From: Eubacteriaceae bacterium ES3
GTDB taxonomy: Bacteria > Bacillota > Clostridia > Eubacteriales > Eubacteriaceae
DNA: 64,000 nt
Direction: 5' to 3'
Assembly (NCBI GenBank): GCA_030586155.1
Contig: CP130741.1
Location: 1,854,680-1,918,679, forward strand
Part shown: piece by piece, positions 51,146 to 60,099 of the stretch
Layout: every line of letters begins with the position of its first letter
How positions within the stretch are numbered: position 1 is the stretch's first letter
Translations under genes and position numbers: made by a program
Notes under the pieces: generated by a model
Database searches by the model: none
What the model was told of the DNA's origin: nothing
What the model saw: the letters and a program-made list of their open reading frames with translations, nothing else

Positions 51146-52165
51146 TTATTGTTCTTCTGCCACCTCATAAAAGAGATCCACCGTTAGCTGGTTAAGACTT
51201 GCCTTGTCCGGGTAAAACTCGATATAGTCGTCACTCCCCTGTTTGGTTTCCCCGCTCAGGCTATAGACTTGGGCCTCCGGATAGGACTGAATATAATTCT
51301 GGAACTCGCCAATCTTTACATAGTCACAATTGGTGACCAGGTAGTCATCAATGGCGCCAAAGGCGTTGGCTAAAAAGCTGTTGTTGCCCGTTGAGCTGGC
51401 TTTTAAATTATGATAAAAGCCATTGATATAGAGTTCCTGCCTGCCGATACGGGCAAGGTTTGAATTATCGGAAACATACCAGCGCTGACGCACAAACTTC
51501 AGTGCCTGGTCTCCCATCAAAGTCACTGTCGTATCTTCGGTGAAGGTCGGGTCAATCACTGTCATGTCATCTGTCAGGGTTACCGTTACTCCGCCGACCA
51601 TATCATTTAGAATCGGGATGGCATCCATTTTCATAATCGCATAATTATCGATGGTGATCCCGCCCAGCAGGCTTTCCACGGCGTTAACTGTATTTTCGGC
51701 ACTGTCTTTTAATCCGGTGCCGTAGGTATGGGAAAGGGCAATCTGTTCGTAGAGGGTTCCGGCACTTCTGCCGCCCAGCCCCAGAACCGGGACATCGGTC
51801 ATGGTATCTCGATTGACTACCAGGATTTTGCAGGTGTTTTCCTCTGTGTTGTAGGCAATCAGAGAGATAAAGTCAATCTGTTCATCATTCTTGTAGGATC
51901 CGCTTTCCACCGCATCACCAAACTTATCGACCCCGCCCAAAAGAACTGTATACACATCCGGGTCGGGGAGATATTTCACCCCGTCGATGGTTATGGCTTT
52001 CAGCTCATCATAATCTGTAAGTGTCTGCCCGGCATAGGCGATCTCCTCTTCATGCCCCAGGTAGGAAATCCCCAGATAAGCAGTAACCAGAATAACAGCG
52101 CTGAGTACTAAAATTATGATGATGCGAAAAATAATGTTACTGCTAATACTATGTCTTATTCTCAT
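51146..52165 (-). CDS. LytR-CpsA-Psr family ligase
   Basis: A 339-residue protein with one membrane helix (about 13-35) and an extracytoplasmic LCP domain. The visible marks are TVLLGGVD near the start of the domain, LVVNRDTMTDVPV (Arg and Asp near the pyrophosphate), and FVRQRWYVSDNSNLARIGRQELYI. Such enzymes transfer finished polysaccharide from lipid carrier to peptidoglycan. In this cluster it would anchor the exopolymer to the wall. The ribosome site is weak, and the gene follows the secreted protein gene by 13 bp. Confidence 0.92.
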   Translation of the reverse strand: MRIRHSISSNIIFRIIIILVLSAVILVTAYLGISYLGHEEEIAYAGQTLTDYDELKAITIDGVKYLPDPDVYTVLLGGVDKFGDAVESGSYKNDEQIDFISLIAYNTEENTCKILVVNRDTMTDVPVLGLGGRSAGTLYEQIALSHTYGTGLKDSAENTVNAVESLLGGITIDNYAIMKMDAIPILNDMVGGVTVTLTDDMTVIDPTFTEDTTVTLMGDQALKFVRQRWYVSDNSNLARIGRQELYINGFYHNLKASSTGNNSFLANAFGAIDDYLVTNCDYVKIGEFQNYIQSYPEAQVYSLSGETKQGSDDYIEFYPDKASLNQLTVDLFYEVAEEQ

Positions 52166-52178
52166 GGTATCAGATCAA

Positions 52179-52949
52179 TTAAGAGGTCTTTTTCATTTTT
52201 GTAATGACTAAGGCTGCGACAACAATTATGACACCAGCACCTGCCAAAATTGGAATCATCATAGAATTGCTGGTTGTTGCTTCGGCGGTTTCAGCTTCTA
52301 CTGCCGATGCGGTTTCCACACTGGCTGATAAAAAGGCCACCGGGCATAAGTGAGGGAAGGTAACGGTTACGCTGCCATCTGCATTGACGACTACATCATC
52401 CGAGGATACAAAATCCCATCCGCCGGTTTCGGCATTGTAGACAATGACAACAATCACATCGCCTTCGTTATAGCCAGCATCGAAGGTCATTTGCACATCA
52501 TAACCCTGGTCAAAGGTTGCGGCTCTTAAGGCATCACTGATACTAACATCGATAATATCTCTGACGGCAAAGTCGCTGTCGGAATAATCCGGATAGGAAG
52601 CAGCGATAAAATCGGTCAGATTGGTATAAAATTCAGAACCAGTATTTAGGAGCTGGTCTCTGGCGGCTATATAATTTTCCAGAGCCTCACCGGTTAGTGT
52701 GGCTTCAAAATCCGAGTCAGTGGTAATGGTAACAGCACCATCAGCGGCTGGAATATAGTGGGTTACCCCATCTGCATCCACATAAGAAGCAATGGCTAAT
52801 GTGCCGTCCGGTGCGGTAAAAGTGGTCAGTGTCGGACCATCCGTTCCAGCAACACTTGGTGCTATGGTGGCAAAGACATGGCTGCTTAGTAACAGGGTAA
52901 TAACTGTTGTTGCCAGTAATATAAGTTTCCAGTTTTTCTTACTTTTCAT
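52179..52949 (-). CDS. Secreted, C-terminally membrane-anchored protein in the exopolysaccharide operon
   Basis: A 256-residue protein with a signal peptide (cleavage near HVFAT), an extracytoplasmic part and a C-terminal helix (IPILAGAGVIIVVAALVI) ended by KMKKTS. Residues 30-70 are beta-rich and contain ADGVTHYIPAADGAVTI. A second domain ends with DGSVTVTFPHLCPVAFL, a pattern seen in several Gram-positive surface proteins. There is no LPxTG motif. Its gene overlaps cpsB by 11 bp, so it is a core part of the operon. The role is unknown; export or surface retention of the polymer is a guess. Confidence 0.75.
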   Translation of the reverse strand: MKSKKNWKLILLATTVITLLLSSHVFATIAPSVAGTDGPTLTTFTAPDGTLAIASYVDADGVTHYIPAADGAVTITTDSDFEATLTGEALENYIAARDQLLNTGSEFYTNLTDFIAASYPDYSDSDFAVRDIIDVSISDALRAATFDQGYDVQMTFDAGYNEGDVIVVIVYNAETGGWDFVSSDDVVVNADGSVTVTFPHLCPVAFLSASVETASAVEAETAEATTSNSMMIPILAGAGVIIVVAALVITKMKKTS

Positions 52950-53637
52950 AATTTCTTCCTTCCCTTAAATAGTTTGTTTGTTTATCTAAAAAAGTCTCTA
53001 CACTTTGGGTCCCAAGTTTATCTATCATGGTCTGATAGGCTTCTTGTATATTTGGCGGCCGGGTGGTCAGATTGTGACAATCCGAGCCGATAAAATCTAT
53101 ATAATCTTTCTTCATAAGCTTCAGTGCCTTTCTTTGGGTCTTCCAGTCTATAAAATAGTCTACACTGACCTGAATTAAAAAGTTATTACAGACATAATCA
53201 ATATTGTCTGTTCCCTTTTGGCACTTGATATACCGTTCGATATGGGCTAAAACCAGTTTAAGATTTGTTTTGTTTTCAACATGATGCAAGTCCTCAACCA
53301 TTCGCTCTGTCCATACCGTTACTGGCATTTCCACCAAGAGTAAGTTTGTTTCTTCTATTCTTAGTTTTTCTATCTCTTCTGAATTTCCCATGCCATCGTA
53401 ATAAGCGACTTCGGCACCAATTAAAAGATTGTCGTAGGTTTTACCCAATGCTTCAACAGAAGCATTTCTTCTTTCCAAAAATCGATCCGGCTGATCCTGC
53501 CAGGGATAGAAATGCGGTGTTGCAACAAGAATTTCAACCCCCTGTTCAAATGACTGCCTGATCATTTCATTCGATTCTTCACTATTGTGGCTGCCATCAT
53601 CCATTCCTGGTAAGACGTGTGAATGAAAATCGATCAT
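52939..53637 (-). CDS. CpsB/YwqE-type tyrosine-protein phosphatase
   Basis: A 232-residue PHP-fold metal-dependent phosphatase. Metal ligands are visible in MIDFHSHVLPGMDDGSH, ATPHFYPW, LIGAEVAYYDG, VLAHIERY and FIGSDCHN. It would dephosphorylate the Tyr-rich tail of the neighbouring kinase CpsD and so tune polymer length and output. The genes lie in the classical order C, D, B as in streptococcal and Bacillus capsule loci, here 4 bp after cpsD. Confidence 0.93.
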   Translation of the reverse strand: MIDFHSHVLPGMDDGSHNSEESNEMIRQSFEQGVEILVATPHFYPWQDQPDRFLERRNASVEALGKTYDNLLIGAEVAYYDGMGNSEEIEKLRIEETNLLLVEMPVTVWTERMVEDLHHVENKTNLKLVLAHIERYIKCQKGTDNIDYVCNNFLIQVSVDYFIDWKTQRKALKLMKKDYIDFIGSDCHNLTTRPPNIQEAYQTMIDKLGTQSVETFLDKQTNYLREGRNYEK

Positions 53638-53641
53638 AATA

Positions 53642-54439
53642 TCACCCGTTGGTCAGCGAAGAACTTGTGTGGGCGTATTTTGAATTGCTGTAATCGGAAT
53701 AGCTGTAATTATCGCTATATTTTTTATAGTAACCCGATCTGACCTGGGTATAACTATTGAAGATAAAACCAAGAATTTTGGTATTGGAAAATTTAAGCTG
53801 TCTGATGGTTTCAGACAGGGACTTCTGATCGCTCCGGTCCTGTCTGACCACCACCACCATACCATCGATAAATTTGGAGGCAATCACTGCATCCGCCACC
53901 ACCGTAACCGGCGGCAAATCGATGATGATATAGTCATAGGCCATGGAACAGGCGTCCAGAAATTCCTTCATTTTCTTAGAATCCAGCAGTTCTGCCGGGT
54001 TTGGTGGAATGCTCCCCGCCGGGGCCAGATCCAGTTTTACATCTTCCGATGCATCAATTGAATTGAGAATATCTCTAACTGGTATGTCATGGCCAACCAG
54101 CAGGTCGGTTAGGCCTATTTTGTAGGACTTGCCCAGTTTTGAGGTAACCGTCGGCTTTCTGAAATCCGCTTCGATAATTAACACCTTTTTATTGTTGGCC
54201 GCGATGGAATAGGCCAGGTTAATGGAAGTCAGGCTTTTTCCCTCGCCGGTAATGGCGCTGGTAACGCCAATGACCTTGCACATTTTATCGTTGGCAAAAG
54301 AGAATTCCAGGTTGGTTCGTAACCGTTTATAAGCTTCTGTGGCCTGAAAGTTCAGGCTGTTACCAATTTTCTGCTGCTCGCTTTTTTTATTGCGCTCCGA
54401 GCGTTTGCTTGATGACTTTTTCTTTTTAAAACCAAACAT
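53642..54439 (-). CDS. CpsD-type tyrosine autokinase
   Basis: A 265-residue BY-kinase. Walker A is TSAITGEGKSLTSIN, Walker A' is LIIEADFRKP, and Walker B is YIIIDLPPV. The C-terminal tail is a cluster of tyrosines (YYKKYSDNYSYSDY), the autophosphorylation site. The N-terminus is Lys- and Ser-rich. It works with the membrane protein CpsC encoded just upstream. The ATG at 54439 has GGAGGAG upstream, so the one at 54451 is less likely. Confidence 0.95.
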   Translation of the reverse strand: MFGFKKKKSSSKRSERNKKSEQQKIGNSLNFQATEAYKRLRTNLEFSFANDKMCKVIGVTSAITGEGKSLTSINLAYSIAANNKKVLIIEADFRKPTVTSKLGKSYKIGLTDLLVGHDIPVRDILNSIDASEDVKLDLAPAGSIPPNPAELLDSKKMKEFLDACSMAYDYIIIDLPPVTVVADAVIASKFIDGMVVVVRQDRSDQKSLSETIRQLKFSNTKILGFIFNSYTQVRSGYYKKYSDNYSYSDYSNSKYAHTSSSLTNG

Positions 54440-54460
54440 ACTCTCCTCCATTCTCTTTCT

Positions 54461-55210
54461 TTACTGTTTGTAATTGCTGTAATAGTTATTATTGCTGTCG
54501 TCCCGATCCATATCCGGGATAATGGCCAAAAGCGGGATATCGGTGTAATTGGTGACCAGATAATCTTCCTCCCTGATGGTGGTATCGCTAAGTTCAATAA
54601 TGATAATCAGGCCGGCGCTCAAAACGAAACCAACCAGTGCGCCCATTAAAGTGTATTTAAATAAGTTGGGGCTGCTTTTAGCGGCTGGAACCACCGCGTA
54701 ATCGACGATTCTGGCCGAGCTGCCTTCCACAATGCTGGAAATTCGCTCCGGCAGATCTTCTGCTATGGTATTGGCAATCAGTTCCGCCCGGTAGGGGTCG
54801 GTGTCGGTGACCAGGATTTCGAAAACTTCGGTGGAATCCACCGATGCTGCGGTAATCATTTCCACCAGTTCATCATAGGTCAGATCCAGCTGGGCATCGG
54901 CGATCACTTCGTTTAACATCTGTCGGGACTTTAAAATAACCATATAGGTATCGACTAAGCTTTTGGAAGCGGTAATATCGGTGCTGGAGATACTCAGTGC
55001 CGAGGTATCAAATGACAGGCCATTATTGTTGACATACATCTGGGCGCTGGATTCATATAAGGGGTCGACATAGAGATAGGTATAGGCCAATGCGCCGCCG
55101 CCAAAGATAAAAGAAACGAGGACCAGCAGCCAGGCTTTGTGCCAGAGGGCCTTTATCAGTTTTAGTAAGTCAATTTCCAGTTCATCATTTTGTTCAGTGT
55201 TATTCGTCAT
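54461..55210 (-). CDS. CpsC-type chain-length regulator and kinase activator
   Basis: A 249-residue Wzz-domain protein with two membrane helices (about 28-48 and 185-205) that bracket an external loop. The helix-proximal Pro-rich block PAAKSSPNLFKYTLMGALVG is typical of the family. The short cytoplasmic end activates the separate kinase CpsD. GAGGAG precedes the ATG. It is the first gene of the exopolysaccharide operon, behind two promoters with the direct-repeat element. Confidence 0.93.
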   Translation of the reverse strand: MTNNTEQNDELEIDLLKLIKALWHKAWLLVLVSFIFGGGALAYTYLYVDPLYESSAQMYVNNNGLSFDTSALSISSTDITASKSLVDTYMVILKSRQMLNEVIADAQLDLTYDELVEMITAASVDSTEVFEILVTDTDPYRAELIANTIAEDLPERISSIVEGSSARIVDYAVVPAAKSSPNLFKYTLMGALVGFVLSAGLIIIIELSDTTIREEDYLVTNYTDIPLLAIIPDMDRDDSNNNYYSNYKQ

Positions 55211-55372
55211 GGGCTCTCCTCATTGTTTGCTTTTAAGAAATTAAAACTTAATAATTGGAAGCGAAACTCGAAATATGTGTATTTTTCTTTATTTTACGAT
55301 ATTTCGCCGATTTGATATTGAATAAATTGTGAAGCTGTAAATAAATACTTAAAATAATTAGGTATTCTGTTT

Positions 55373-55422
55373 ATTCTATCATGGCCGTTTACTGTATACA
55401 ACGTGTGACAAAAAGTGTGACA
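55373..55422 (-). promoter_or_regulatory. Proximal exopolysaccharide promoter (P2) with direct-repeat activator site
   Basis: On the minus strand TGTCACACTTTTTGTCACAC (55422-55403) is followed after 1 nt by TTGTAT (55401-55396), 17 nt and TAGAAT (55378-55373). The arrangement equals that of the cyclase promoter at 10567-10616. The leader to the cpsC-type gene is about 155 nt. Confidence 0.78.
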
Positions 55423-55534
55423 AGATAAATTTTTGCTTTTTTTAGCAAATTTCTACTTTCTCATTTTTAGTTGTTGATTTTTTTTGCCATTCAAATATTT
55501 TGCGATATTATTGCGTTATAGGCATATTTATATA

Positions 55535-55574
55535 TAAAAAAGCAATGTTCGCCCCTCTAGGAGCAACCATTGCT
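55535..55574 (-). terminator. Terminator between the two exopolysaccharide promoters
   Basis: On the minus strand AGCAATG-G-TTGCTCC and GGGGCGA-A-CATTGCT form a stem of about 14 pairs with a TAGA loop, followed by six T residues. It would stop RNA from the distal promoter after about 100 nt unless antitermination occurs. Confidence 0.85.
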
Positions 55575-55650
55575 AACTTGTTTTCAATATTTTCCTGTGG
55601 ATTGTATTTTCGTTAAATTTTATAAATTACTTATTTATATAGTTGCATTT

Positions 55651-55700
55651 ATTGTAGCACTATTCTTTTGCGCTGACAATATGTGACAAAAAGTGTGGCA
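55651..55700 (-). promoter_or_regulatory. Distal exopolysaccharide promoter (P1) with direct-repeat activator site
   Basis: On the minus strand TGCCACACTTTTTGTCACAT (55700-55681), 1 nt, TTGTCA (55679-55674), 17 nt and TACAAT (55656-55651). It directs a short leader RNA into the terminator at 55535-55574. Confidence 0.75.
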
Positions 55701-55712
55701 GTAACAATTTTG

Positions 55713-55739
55713 TAAAAAAAAGACATCCGAAGATGTCTT
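55713..55739 (-). terminator. Terminator of the STAS gene
   Basis: On the minus strand AAGACATC and GATGTCTT pair across a TTCG loop and are followed by a T run. The TAA stop codon (55740-55738) overlaps the foot of the stem. Confidence 0.9.
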
Positions 55740-56037
55740 ATGAGATGGTCAATACGTCTGAAAACCCGGTCATATCAAAAATTTCCATAACAGTGTCGCA
55801 AACCTCTTTAACTTCCAGCTTTCCGCTGATGGCGTTAACCTTTTTCTGAATCATCAGAATCACCCGCAGGCCGGCACTGGAAATATAGTCCATATCTTTT
55901 AGATTCAATTCGACGTTCTTGGCCTCATCCAAAACACCGTTAAATGCCGCTTCCAGCTCCGGGGCAGTGGTGGTATCCAAACGACCAACCAGGGCAATCA
56001 CCATTTTGTCATCCGATAAATTCTTGTTAATCTCCAT
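55738..56037 (-). CDS. STAS-domain protein (anti-sigma-factor antagonist type)
   Basis: A 99-residue single-domain protein. ALVGRLDTTTAPELE and the block LNLKDMDYISSAGLRVILM are the STAS signature; the Ser of ISSAGLR is the usual phosphorylation site for a partner kinase. The ATG at 56037 has GGAG 8 nt upstream. No anti-sigma kinase gene adjoins it, so its partner is elsewhere. It lies directly upstream of the exopolysaccharide promoters on the same strand, which hints at a link to surface or stress regulation. Confidence 0.88.
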   Translation of the reverse strand: MEINKNLSDDKMVIALVGRLDTTTAPELEAAFNGVLDEAKNVELNLKDMDYISSAGLRVILMIQKKVNAISGKLEVKEVCDTVMEIFDMTGFSDVLTIS

Positions 56038-56110
56038 TTTAGTGCTCCTTTTATTTATATTCATATTTTTAGCTCAATCGTAAACGTTATTAGTATACCA
56101 TGAATTGTGC

Positions 56111-56145
56111 ATAAAAAAAAGGAAGGGGAAATAAATTCCGGCTTT
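56111..56145 (-). terminator. Probable terminator after cbiC
   Basis: On the minus strand GGAAtttaTTTCC-like pairing is followed by CCCCTTCC and eight T residues (56118-56111). The stem is weak, but the T run is strong. Confidence 0.5.
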
Positions 56146-56154
56146 ACTTTATTC

Positions 56155-56784
56155 TTACCACTCTCTATGAATCTGATACATCATGGCATTTAAGATAGTT
56201 GCCACCACCGGGCTGCCGCCTTTTCGGCCATTGATGCGAATACTTGGCGTATCAATCTGATCCAGTGCTTCCTTGGAATCAGCCGCTCCGACAAAGCCGA
56301 TGGGAGCCCCAATAATTAGGTCCGATTTAGCCTTACCCGCTTTGATGTTTTCTATCAGGGTAAACAGGGCTGTTGGCGCATTGCCGATGGCGTAGATACC
56401 GATCGAATCATCTTTAAAAGCTTTTTCCATGGCCACCGTTGATCGGGTAACACCCCGTTCTTTGGCTTCTTCTGCCACATCCAGATCATGGCTGTAATTG
56501 ACAATTTCGATCCCATTGTCTGCCAGAGCTTTTTTATTGACACCGGACTGTATCATTCGGGTATCGGCATAGATTTTTTTACCAGCACGCAGAGCACCCA
56601 TACCCGATTCATAACCGCCATTTAGAAACTCCAACAAATCGGCATATTCAAAATCAGCCGTCGTATGTATAATACGTTTTACAATCGGATCGATTTCCGC
56701 TGGAAAGCTTTTATCTCCCAGCTCTTCGGTAATAATTTCAAAACTTCTTTCTTCAATTCCTCGTGGATCATTCATGTACTGCAT
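56155..56784 (-). CDS. cbiC: Precorrin-8X / cobalt-precorrin-8 methylmutase
   Basis: A 209-residue enzyme that moves a methyl group from C11 to C12 of the corrin ring, forming (cobyrinic) hydrogenobyrinate-type product in cobamide synthesis. Family blocks are DPRGIEERSFEII at the N-terminus (with the region around the catalytic His in IIHTTADFEYADLL), ADTRMIQSGVNK, IGNAPTALF and GAPIGFVGAADSKEAL. AGGAGG lies 5 nt before the ATG. The gene follows cobN, whose TAG stop is part of this ribosome site. Confidence 0.95.
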   Translation of the reverse strand: MQYMNDPRGIEERSFEIITEELGDKSFPAEIDPIVKRIIHTTADFEYADLLEFLNGGYESGMGALRAGKKIYADTRMIQSGVNKKALADNGIEIVNYSHDLDVAEEAKERGVTRSTVAMEKAFKDDSIGIYAIGNAPTALFTLIENIKAGKAKSDLIIGAPIGFVGAADSKEALDQIDTPSIRINGRKGGSPVVATILNAMMYQIHREW

Positions 56785-56793
56785 AACTTCCTC

Positions 56794-59700
56794 CTAAAAG
56801 ATGTGATTTATTGTATTAAATTTTTCATCCCAGGTCTCAACCTGATCATGATTAATAACCTCTATTTCGCTGCCCTGATAGTCCCCATCAGCGGATTCCA
56901 TCAGCTCTTCCATATCGCCTTGAATGTCTAAATAAACCTTTTTGAGGATTTCAAATGTTTCTTCCTCCGGCTCCCATTTTTTGCGCTCCTTGAGCTCCAT
57001 AAAACGGCGGGTCATTTCTTCCAAGGCAAACTGATTGTCTTCTTTCAGCCAGTTAAGCGTGTCCGGATCATCCAGATAAACTTTTACCAACTTGTCGATT
57101 TTTATATCTTTGATGGTTTCAGTCATGCATTTCCAGTCGAAAATCGTCTGGACTTTACACATGATTTCCGAACCACCCAGCTCACTTTTATTCTTGACGG
57201 CTTCGTTCCAGAGCGGATTAAACATAGTCTGATCCATCATTTGATCGATGGCTTCTTCCATAGAATTGATATTTCCCTGTTGCTTATAATCGGTCGTTCC
57301 ATGATAGTAATTTAAGTCTTCCATTTTGAAGGCCCGTTTCACCTCATTAAAGCCACCCATGACTGATGCCGAAAAACTGGACGAAAGCAGGTCATACCGT
57401 TTGCTGACTGATGTTTCATAGGCGATATCAGCTGATTTCACATTGGCGACAAATTCTTCATAAAAGCTTTCGCCAAACAGGCCTTCCCCATAGGCATAAC
57501 CGGAAAACAAGGTAAATATTTTTGCCAGCTCGCTCTCATCTTCCCAGGCACTGGCTTGGAGTGCCAGATCGACACCTGAACCGTAAGCCCCTGGCTTATC
57601 GCCAAAAATCCGAACAGTCGACCTCCGCCTAATCTGATCTTCGGTTAATCCCATTTCTCTGAGACTTTCTGCCATGAGCCGGCTGTTTTTCCTGACAAAG
57701 TTTAACTTATCCGGTTCATCCACTTCAGCTGCCATTCTTACCGCCTGATCCATCATGGACACTAGTTCCGGATAGGAATCCCGAAGCACTCCTGAAATCC
57801 GCACAATCACATCCAGCCTTGGCCGATTTAATTCTTCCGGCGGGATGATTTCTATATCCATAACGATTCCACTCTCGTTCCATACCGGCCGGACGCCTAA
57901 AATATTTAAAACCTGTGACAGTTCTTCCCCATTTGTTTTTGAAATATCCGTTGAAATCATATTGAGCGCCACTTTTTCAGGAATTTGGCCAAAGTCGTTA
58001 ATATGCCGCCTAACAAGTTGATCCGCCAAATCCGCTCCGATGCCATAGGCTTCTTTTGTCGGCACTTTTTGTGTATCCATCAGATAGATATTTCGGCCTG
58101 TCGGCAATACGTTAAGCAGTCCGTCTTTGGGCATTCCGGATAGTCCTGGCTCAAGGTAGCCGCCATTAAGAGCAACCATTAGGCCATCGAGTTCATTTTC
58201 AACGCCTTTAAAACTGTCTGCACATTTTTCAATTTCTTCAGCCAGTTTTCTTTCTTCCTTTTCAGAATTAAAGGGCAGCTCTTTTGGCAACGGTTCTTTC
58301 TCAAGCACGGCTTCTATGAATTTTAACAATCCGGCATGAAAATCATACTCATTTTTAATTCCCTGTTTCAGTTCAAAAACGACTGGCGAGTTACCCTCAA
58401 GGGATTCTTTTATAAAAGCTATTTGCTCGGAAACTTCTGGAATTTGGGCAAATACATGGAGTTTCTCTTCTGATCCGCAATTGATTGACTGAACCAGACG
58501 ATTACCGAGGGCCTTTAAGCCTTCAAGAAAATTTTCCTCATCCTGGATCACTTTCTCATATTCCGGATGACCGTCTATCATTTCCATGATCCGAAGGCCG
58601 ATTAATTCCACCTGATTGCTTTCAGCTGTGACAGCTTCCAAATACTGGCCAATCACCTTGACCAGTTCGATTCGCTCCGGATCTTTTATCATGGTTGATG
58701 GCAGATAGTCAATGATTTTGGCATAGGACCGTCTCTTGGCCCCTGCCCCTTCAACTCCCACTGCCATATTGTAGCAGTAGAAATGATTGAGGGCTCCGAC
58801 TACCGTATTAGGCCAGCAGTCAGGACCCGGAGCATTGGTTTTACCGGGCAGGTGTTCCAGACTTCCGCCCGTACCAACATGAACAAGGGCCGCCACTTTC
58901 TCAATATGTTCCAGGTAGCGGTAGGTGGCCAAATACTGGTGGGGTGGCGGACAGGACGGATCGTGGAGAATTTTACAGACTTCGCCCGTACATTTGGGAC
59001 CATAACAGCCCCTTTTGGGTTGAATCATCACTGTTATATTGCCAAATCGCAATCCGGTAATAACCATTTCACCATCTACGACCATGCCCTCACCCGGCGG
59101 CGGGCCCCAGAATTTTTCCATTTCAGCCTGCTGGTTTTGGGTCAGTTCATTATAAAACTGATCATAGCCTCCCTGACCTGTTAAACCCATCCGGAAAAGA
59201 TCGCCACCATGTTTAACAATCTCTTCAACCGTTGTCCAGCGAAAATCCTGGTAGGCTTTTTTCTCCATCAAAAGACTCTTTAAAGCCTTACCGTTTTCCG
59301 GCAGATTTTCAACCACATAGCCGTCTTCTTTAAGCCGCTCTAAAATCTTCACAACGCTTTCAAAAACGTTTAACCCAACACCAATGCCCAGTGTCGCTTC
59401 GACACCAGCACAGGGGGCAGAGTGAAGCATCAAAGACACTTTTTTATCCTTATTTTTAAGTCCCTGAATTAAGAGGACGCTTTTCACCCGTTCTACCAGG
59501 GTATCGATCTGTTCATCAATCGGAATCGAGACCAGTTCCTGGCCTCTTTTTTCTTTTGTTCCAATCAGCACAGGCTCAACCATCCCCAACCGTTCAGGAC
59601 TTGTAAAGGCCCATGATATTTCAGAAAACAAACCGCTTATGCTGTTTTCCCATTCCTTCTGGGTTTGGAGATGACTGATAATTGGTCTTAAAACCGGAAT

Positions 59701-60099
59701 TCGCATCTGCTTAAAGCTCTCAACACCTTGCGTAAATAGATCATCCCCTAAATCCCGGCCGGTTGCGGCAATCATCTGAAAATTAATCAGGGCATCAATC
59801 GCAAGCTGACCGCATTTTGAATAACAGTCGGCTACAAGCTGTGTAAATGTCCGAATACCAGACTCCGGTTCGGAAGACGAAGTCGAAAAAACAGGAACGA
59901 CCCCAATCCCCTGTTTTTCAAAGCATCGAATTAAAGCAGTTTCTACCCTGATATTTCGCCGATGGAAGTTTTGAGCATGGGTTAAAATCCCTACATAATG
60001 ACTGAAATCCTTTTTATACCAGGCAAGATAAAGCTCAAGACTGGAAAAAGTCACCTTACTATCCGGATGAAAAATGCCATCACTTTTCTTATCTTGCAT
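56794..60099 (-). CDS. cobN: CobN/BchH-like chelatase large subunit
   Basis: A 1101-residue protein of the CobN-magnesium chelatase family, which inserts a metal into a tetrapyrrole with the help of ChlI- and ChlD-like ATPases. Blocks visible are FWGPPPGEGMVVDGEMVITG, LHDPSCPPPHQYLATYRYLE, LPGKTNAPGPDCWPNTVVGALN, GAGAKRRSYAKIIDYLPSTM, RISGVLRDSYPELV and RIFGDKPGAYGSGVDLAL. The canonical HxGTHGxLEWLPGK reads HVGTGGSLEHLPGK here, so one conserved His is Gly. It is also shorter than usual (about 1200-1300). The ATG at 60099 has GGAGGGG upstream and overlaps the ChlD-like gene by 11 bp. Cobalt is the likely metal because cbiC follows, but nickel or another metal is possible. Confidence 0.88.
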   Translation of the reverse strand: MQDKKSDGIFHPDSKVTFSSLELYLAWYKKDFSHYVGILTHAQNFHRRNIRVETALIRCFEKQGIGVVPVFSTSSSEPESGIRTFTQLVADCYSKCGQLAIDALINFQMIAATGRDLGDDLFTQGVESFKQMRIPVLRPIISHLQTQKEWENSISGLFSEISWAFTSPERLGMVEPVLIGTKEKRGQELVSIPIDEQIDTLVERVKSVLLIQGLKNKDKKVSLMLHSAPCAGVEATLGIGVGLNVFESVVKILERLKEDGYVVENLPENGKALKSLLMEKKAYQDFRWTTVEEIVKHGGDLFRMGLTGQGGYDQFYNELTQNQQAEMEKFWGPPPGEGMVVDGEMVITGLRFGNITVMIQPKRGCYGPKCTGEVCKILHDPSCPPPHQYLATYRYLEHIEKVAALVHVGTGGSLEHLPGKTNAPGPDCWPNTVVGALNHFYCYNMAVGVEGAGAKRRSYAKIIDYLPSTMIKDPERIELVKVIGQYLEAVTAESNQVELIGLRIMEMIDGHPEYEKVIQDEENFLEGLKALGNRLVQSINCGSEEKLHVFAQIPEVSEQIAFIKESLEGNSPVVFELKQGIKNEYDFHAGLLKFIEAVLEKEPLPKELPFNSEKEERKLAEEIEKCADSFKGVENELDGLMVALNGGYLEPGLSGMPKDGLLNVLPTGRNIYLMDTQKVPTKEAYGIGADLADQLVRRHINDFGQIPEKVALNMISTDISKTNGEELSQVLNILGVRPVWNESGIVMDIEIIPPEELNRPRLDVIVRISGVLRDSYPELVSMMDQAVRMAAEVDEPDKLNFVRKNSRLMAESLREMGLTEDQIRRRSTVRIFGDKPGAYGSGVDLALQASAWEDESELAKIFTLFSGYAYGEGLFGESFYEEFVANVKSADIAYETSVSKRYDLLSSSFSASVMGGFNEVKRAFKMEDLNYYHGTTDYKQQGNINSMEEAIDQMMDQTMFNPLWNEAVKNKSELGGSEIMCKVQTIFDWKCMTETIKDIKIDKLVKVYLDDPDTLNWLKEDNQFALEEMTRRFMELKERKKWEPEEETFEILKKVYLDIQGDMEELMESADGDYQGSEIEVINHDQVETWDEKFNTINHIF

